Shown one piece after another: positions 62,084 through 64,000 of a DNA stretch of 64,000 bases (positions are counted from its first letter, which is position 1; each line of letters begins with the position of its first letter). Made by a program: the position numbers and the translations under genes. The DNA lies in contig NZ_JAGGOZ010000029.1 of assembly GCF_018614075.1 (NCBI RefSeq), forward strand, positions 53,199-117,198. The letters run 5' to 3'. The notes under the pieces are model-generated. The model made no database searches and was not told the origin of the DNA. It worked only from the letters and a program-made list of their open reading frames with translations. Source of the stretch: Streptomyces sp. ISL-94 (GTDB lineage: Bacteria; Actinomycetota; Actinomycetes; Streptomycetales; Streptomycetaceae).

Positions 62084-62154
62084 CGCGTCGCTGATCCACC
62101 CTGCGCGTCCGCGAACCGGCCCCCGTGCCGCTCGCGGGCGCGCATACTCGGAGC

Positions 62155-62367
62155 ATGGCTGACACCACCACAGTCGAGCTCGACACCGAGGTCCACGACC
62201 GGCTCACCGCGCTCGCCGCGGCCCGTGGCCTGAGCCTGCCCGCCTATCTCGCGGAACTCGCCGCCGCCCAGGAGAACGAGGCCGGGCTGGCACGCGCCGC
62301 CCGCGCCTTCGAGGAGGCGGTCACGCGGCCCGGCTTCCGCGAGGCCTTCGCGCGCGACTTCGCGTAG
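62155..62367 (+). CDS. Antitoxin-like ribbon-helix-helix protein, orphan
   Basis: A 70-aa protein: MADTTTVELDTEVHDRLTAL, AAARGLSLPAYLAELAAAQE, NEAGLARAARAFEEAVTRPG. The short N-terminal strand and two helices are the RHH fold, and the acidic tail resembles antitoxins that end in a toxin-binding helix. No toxin gene follows; the next gene is a leftward lipoprotein. GGAGC and a CATACT box lie before the ATG at 62155. Confidence 0.7.
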   Translation: MADTTTVELDTEVHDRLTALAAARGLSLPAYLAELAAAQENEAGLARAARAFEEAVTRPGFREAFARDFA

Positions 62368-62413
62368 CTTCCTGGTCCCCTGGCCGGGGGGCGGTCGCCA
62401 CTCCCGGCGTGGT

Positions 62414-63082
62414 TCAGTGGCCGCCGCGCGGTTCCATGCAGCCGCCCTCCATGTACATTCCGTGGGCCTCGACCTTGGCGGGGCTGCCGAGCCACCCGGT
62501 GACGCACGGCCCGGTGCCGGGCACCAGGTAGGAGAAACCGAGCGCGCCGCCGGTGCGGTAGACGTTCCCGTTCCCGGGCTCGTAGCCGAGCCCCGTCAGC
62601 GCGGCCACCAGATCCGCCTCGGTGGCCGGCGCCGCGACGCCGGGGCCGGCCAGCGCCTTCTTGATGCGCTGCGCATGCGCCTCGCCCCGGCAGCGGGCCT
62701 CGGGCGTGAGCGCGCTCTTCTGCTTGAAAGCGTTGTTCTCCGCGTGCTTGGCGGCCTCGGGGTCGGTGGGCAGGGCGGCCGGCCCGCCGGAGTCGGAGTC
62801 GGAGTCGGAGTCGGTGGCCGTGGCCGTGGCCGTGGCCGTGGCCGTGGCCGAGCCGGCGCAGCGCGCCGCCACTTCCGGGAACGCCTTGTCGTGGCTCGCC
62901 CTGGCGGCTGCCGCCGCGGCGGAGGGGTCGGCCGTCGCAGAGGCGGGGGCCGAGGGCGCCGACGGCGTACCAGCGGCGCCGGCCCCGGCCCCGGCGTGCG
63001 TGGTGCCGCACGAGGTCAGAGCGAGCAGTCCTGCGGCGAGGCCGGCGGCCACGAGGGCCGCCGGGCGGTGCATCGGTATCAC
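62414..63082 (-). CDS. Putative lipoprotein with Ser/Asp and Thr/Ala repeat linker
   Basis: A 222-aa exported protein. The signal ends with a lipobox (GLLALTSCG), so it should be anchored to the outer face of the membrane. A low-complexity linker ([19 protein letters not shown]) is encoded by hexanucleotide repeats. The C-terminal part has four Cys (ARCRGEAH, GPCVTGW, EGGCMEPRGGH) and no family I know. The GTG at 63082 is chosen for the GGAG site; an ATG at 63073 is also possible. Confidence 0.7.
   Translation of the reverse strand: MIPMHRPAALVAAGLAAGLLALTSCGTTHAGAGAGAAGTPSAPSAPASATADPSAAAAAARASHDKAFPEVAARCAGSATATATATATATDSDSDSDSGGPAALPTDPEAAKHAENNAFKQKSALTPEARCRGEAHAQRIKKALAGPGVAAPATEADLVAALTGLGYEPGNGNVYRTGGALGFSYLVPGTGPCVTGWLGSPAKVEAHGMYMEGGCMEPRGGH
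62792..62850 (+). repeat. Hexanucleotide microsatellites inside the lipoprotein gene
   Basis: (GTCGGA) about four times followed by (GTGGCC) about six times. They encode Ser-Asp and Thr-Ala dipeptides on the minus strand. Copy number can change by slippage in steps of two residues without loss of frame. Confidence 0.8.
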
Positions 63083-63193
63083 TGTGGTCTCCAATTCCCT
63101 TACGGGCTCGGCAGGAACGCCGATTATGCCTGGTGGGAGGCTTGAGGGACCGCCGTGAGCGCCGCTGAGACCATATTGACGAAATCCTTGTGC

Positions 63194-63212
63194 TTAGGGC
63201 AGCCTTACCTTC
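63194..63212. promoter_or_regulatory. Iron box (DmdR/IdeR-type) upstream of a membrane protein gene
   Basis: TTAGGGCAGCCTTACCTTC matches the consensus TTAGGTTAGGCTAACCTAA at 13 of 19 bases, including TTAGG, AG, CT and ACCT. It lies 51 bp before the ATG at 63264, a normal position for repression by an iron-loaded DtxR-family regulator. Confidence 0.6.
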
Positions 63213-63263
63213 GCTCACGCTGTGCGGTGTGGGCCCGCCCTCACATCCGGCCATCGGAGCACC

Positions 63264-63842
63264 ATGTCCACTGCAGATGCCACCTCGATCACTCGGAGAT
63301 CGGTCCAGCCCGCCGATCTGCTCCGGGTCCCGCTGTGGTGCGCTCCCACCCTGGCCTCCCTGGCCGTGTGCGCGGGGTGGGGAGCCAGCATCTGGGTGGC
63401 CGTCCATCTGCGGGCCGACTCCACGCTCCACACGGCAGCGCTCTTCGTCCACCTCGCCAGTCTCGTCGTCGGCTTCGGCGCGGTGCTCTCCATCGACTAC
63501 TACGGCATCCTCTGGCTCAGCGGCCGCAAGTCCCTGAGCGCGGTGGTCGGCTCCACCGCGCCCCTGCACCTGCCGGTCTGGGCGGGCCTGGCCGGTCTCA
63601 TCGCCAGCGGCGCCTTCCTCCACCCCGACCTCTCCTCCCCGCTCACCTGCGTCAAGCTCGGCCTCGTCCTGGTCCTCGCACTGAACGGCGTCCAAGCCGG
63701 TGTGCTGCACCGGCGCCTGGCCGCCCTCGACGGCCGGCCCGCCACCCGCTCGCTCCTGCTCTGGGGCGCGGTGTCGGCGACCGTCTCGCAGGTGGCGTGG
63801 TGGGGCGCCGTCGCCATCGGGTTCCTCAACAGCCGACGCTGA
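63264..63842 (+). CDS. Polytopic membrane protein, probably iron-regulated
   Basis: A 192-aa integral membrane protein with five predicted segments (PTLASLAVCAGWGASIWVAV, LFVHLASLVVGFGAVLSIDY, PVWAGLAGLIASGAFL, VKLGLVLVLALNGVQAGVLH, AVSATVSQVAWWGAVAIGFL). It has conserved-looking His in HLASLVV and HLPVWAG. I recognise no named family. The iron box upstream suggests expression in iron limitation. It stands alone. Confidence 0.7.
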   Translation: MSTADATSITRRSVQPADLLRVPLWCAPTLASLAVCAGWGASIWVAVHLRADSTLHTAALFVHLASLVVGFGAVLSIDYYGILWLSGRKSLSAVVGSTAPLHLPVWAGLAGLIASGAFLHPDLSSPLTCVKLGLVLVLALNGVQAGVLHRRLAALDGRPATRSLLLWGAVSATVSQVAWWGAVAIGFLNSRR

Positions 63843-63860
63843 CCGGGTCCTCCTGGCGCG

Positions 63861-63974
63861 GAGGCGTTCTGGCGCAGCCTGGCGGCCGAGGTCTGCGACG
63901 CCCGCGAGACCGGGGAGCACGGCGGATTCGGGACGGTCCACTTCGAGATCCCGATGCCTGTCCTGGTGCCCTAA
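63861..63974 (+). pseudogene. C-terminal gene fragment of unknown family
   Basis: An open stretch reads EAFWRSLAAEVCDARETGEH then GGFGTVHFEIPMPVLVP and stops at TAA (63972-63974). It lacks a start codon and follows the membrane protein gene by 18 bp. The pattern looks like the end of a soluble protein whose front part is missing, but I cannot name the family. Confidence 0.35.
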
Positions 63975-64000
63975 TGCTGTGGCCGGAAAGGTTCACCGGG

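Noticed and set aside
62784..62850. Short tandem repeats considered as a CRISPR array
   Set aside because: Units are 6 bp without spacers and lie in a coding sequence. No cas genes are present.

Overview
The window is high-GC DNA of an actinomycete, almost certainly a Streptomyces. Signs are the extreme GC bias (long spurious ORFs in most frames), frequent GTG starts, many ATGA/GTGA gene overlaps, several apparently leaderless starts with a TANNNT box 6-7 nt upstream, a TTA codon in a pathway regulator, and an iron box of the DmdR type. Gene types (paired signalling genes, VOC proteins, MHS transporter, PucR regulator, L,D-transpeptidase, decayed streptogrisin-like protease) fit accessory DNA of a chromosome arm. 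At least seven genes are decayed or frameshifted.

Layout. 1-5.9 kb: remnants of an arsenic operon (ArsR, aquaporin), a family 2 glycosyltransferase, small stress-type proteins, a VOC protein, a streptogrisin remnant, and a DUF3618/holin-like/YihY envelope group. 6.0-24.3 kb: a large RiPP (ribosomally made, modified peptide) locus. 24.3-27.6 kb: GT4 glycosyltransferase and glycogen-debranching-type enzyme. 28-34.6 kb: zinc alcohol dehydrogenase and an xdhABC xanthine-dehydrogenase-type operon preceded by a small ORF ending in a terminator hairpin. 35-40.5 kb: a carboxylate-amine ligase divergent from an N-acetylglutaminylglutamine-amide-type amidotransferase coupled to an S9 peptidase. 41.6-46.6 kb: MHS transporter, PucR regulator, Tat-exported amidohydrolase. 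46.6-51.2 kb: small proteins and a dnaK-grpE operon ending in a second carboxylate-amine ligase. 51.3-64 kb: small regulator/enzyme pairs, several with clear operators, an initiator tRNA, gene fragments at a deletion junction, a lipoprotein, and an iron-box-controlled membrane protein.

The RiPP locus is the most interesting part. A leftward operon encodes an 88-aa candidate precursor with a short C-terminal Cys-Ala-Cys...Trp tail, a radical SAM/SPASM enzyme, a PqqD-like recognition protein, an FAD oxidoreductase and an S9 oligopeptidase. An 18-bp perfect hairpin separates precursor from maturase. A second leftward operon encodes an ABC exporter, a YcaO and a TfuA protein (the pair that makes thioamides elsewhere). 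Between them a rightward operon encodes an ATP-grasp enzyme, a LuxR-type HTH protein fused to a domain homologous to the precursor leader, a cyclase/AAA ATPase, a cytosolic subtilase, a GAF protein and an XRE/NB-ARC regulator. A SARP-like regulator with a TTA codon diverges from the precursor. No cluster with this whole set is known to me; that statement rests on memory, not on a search.
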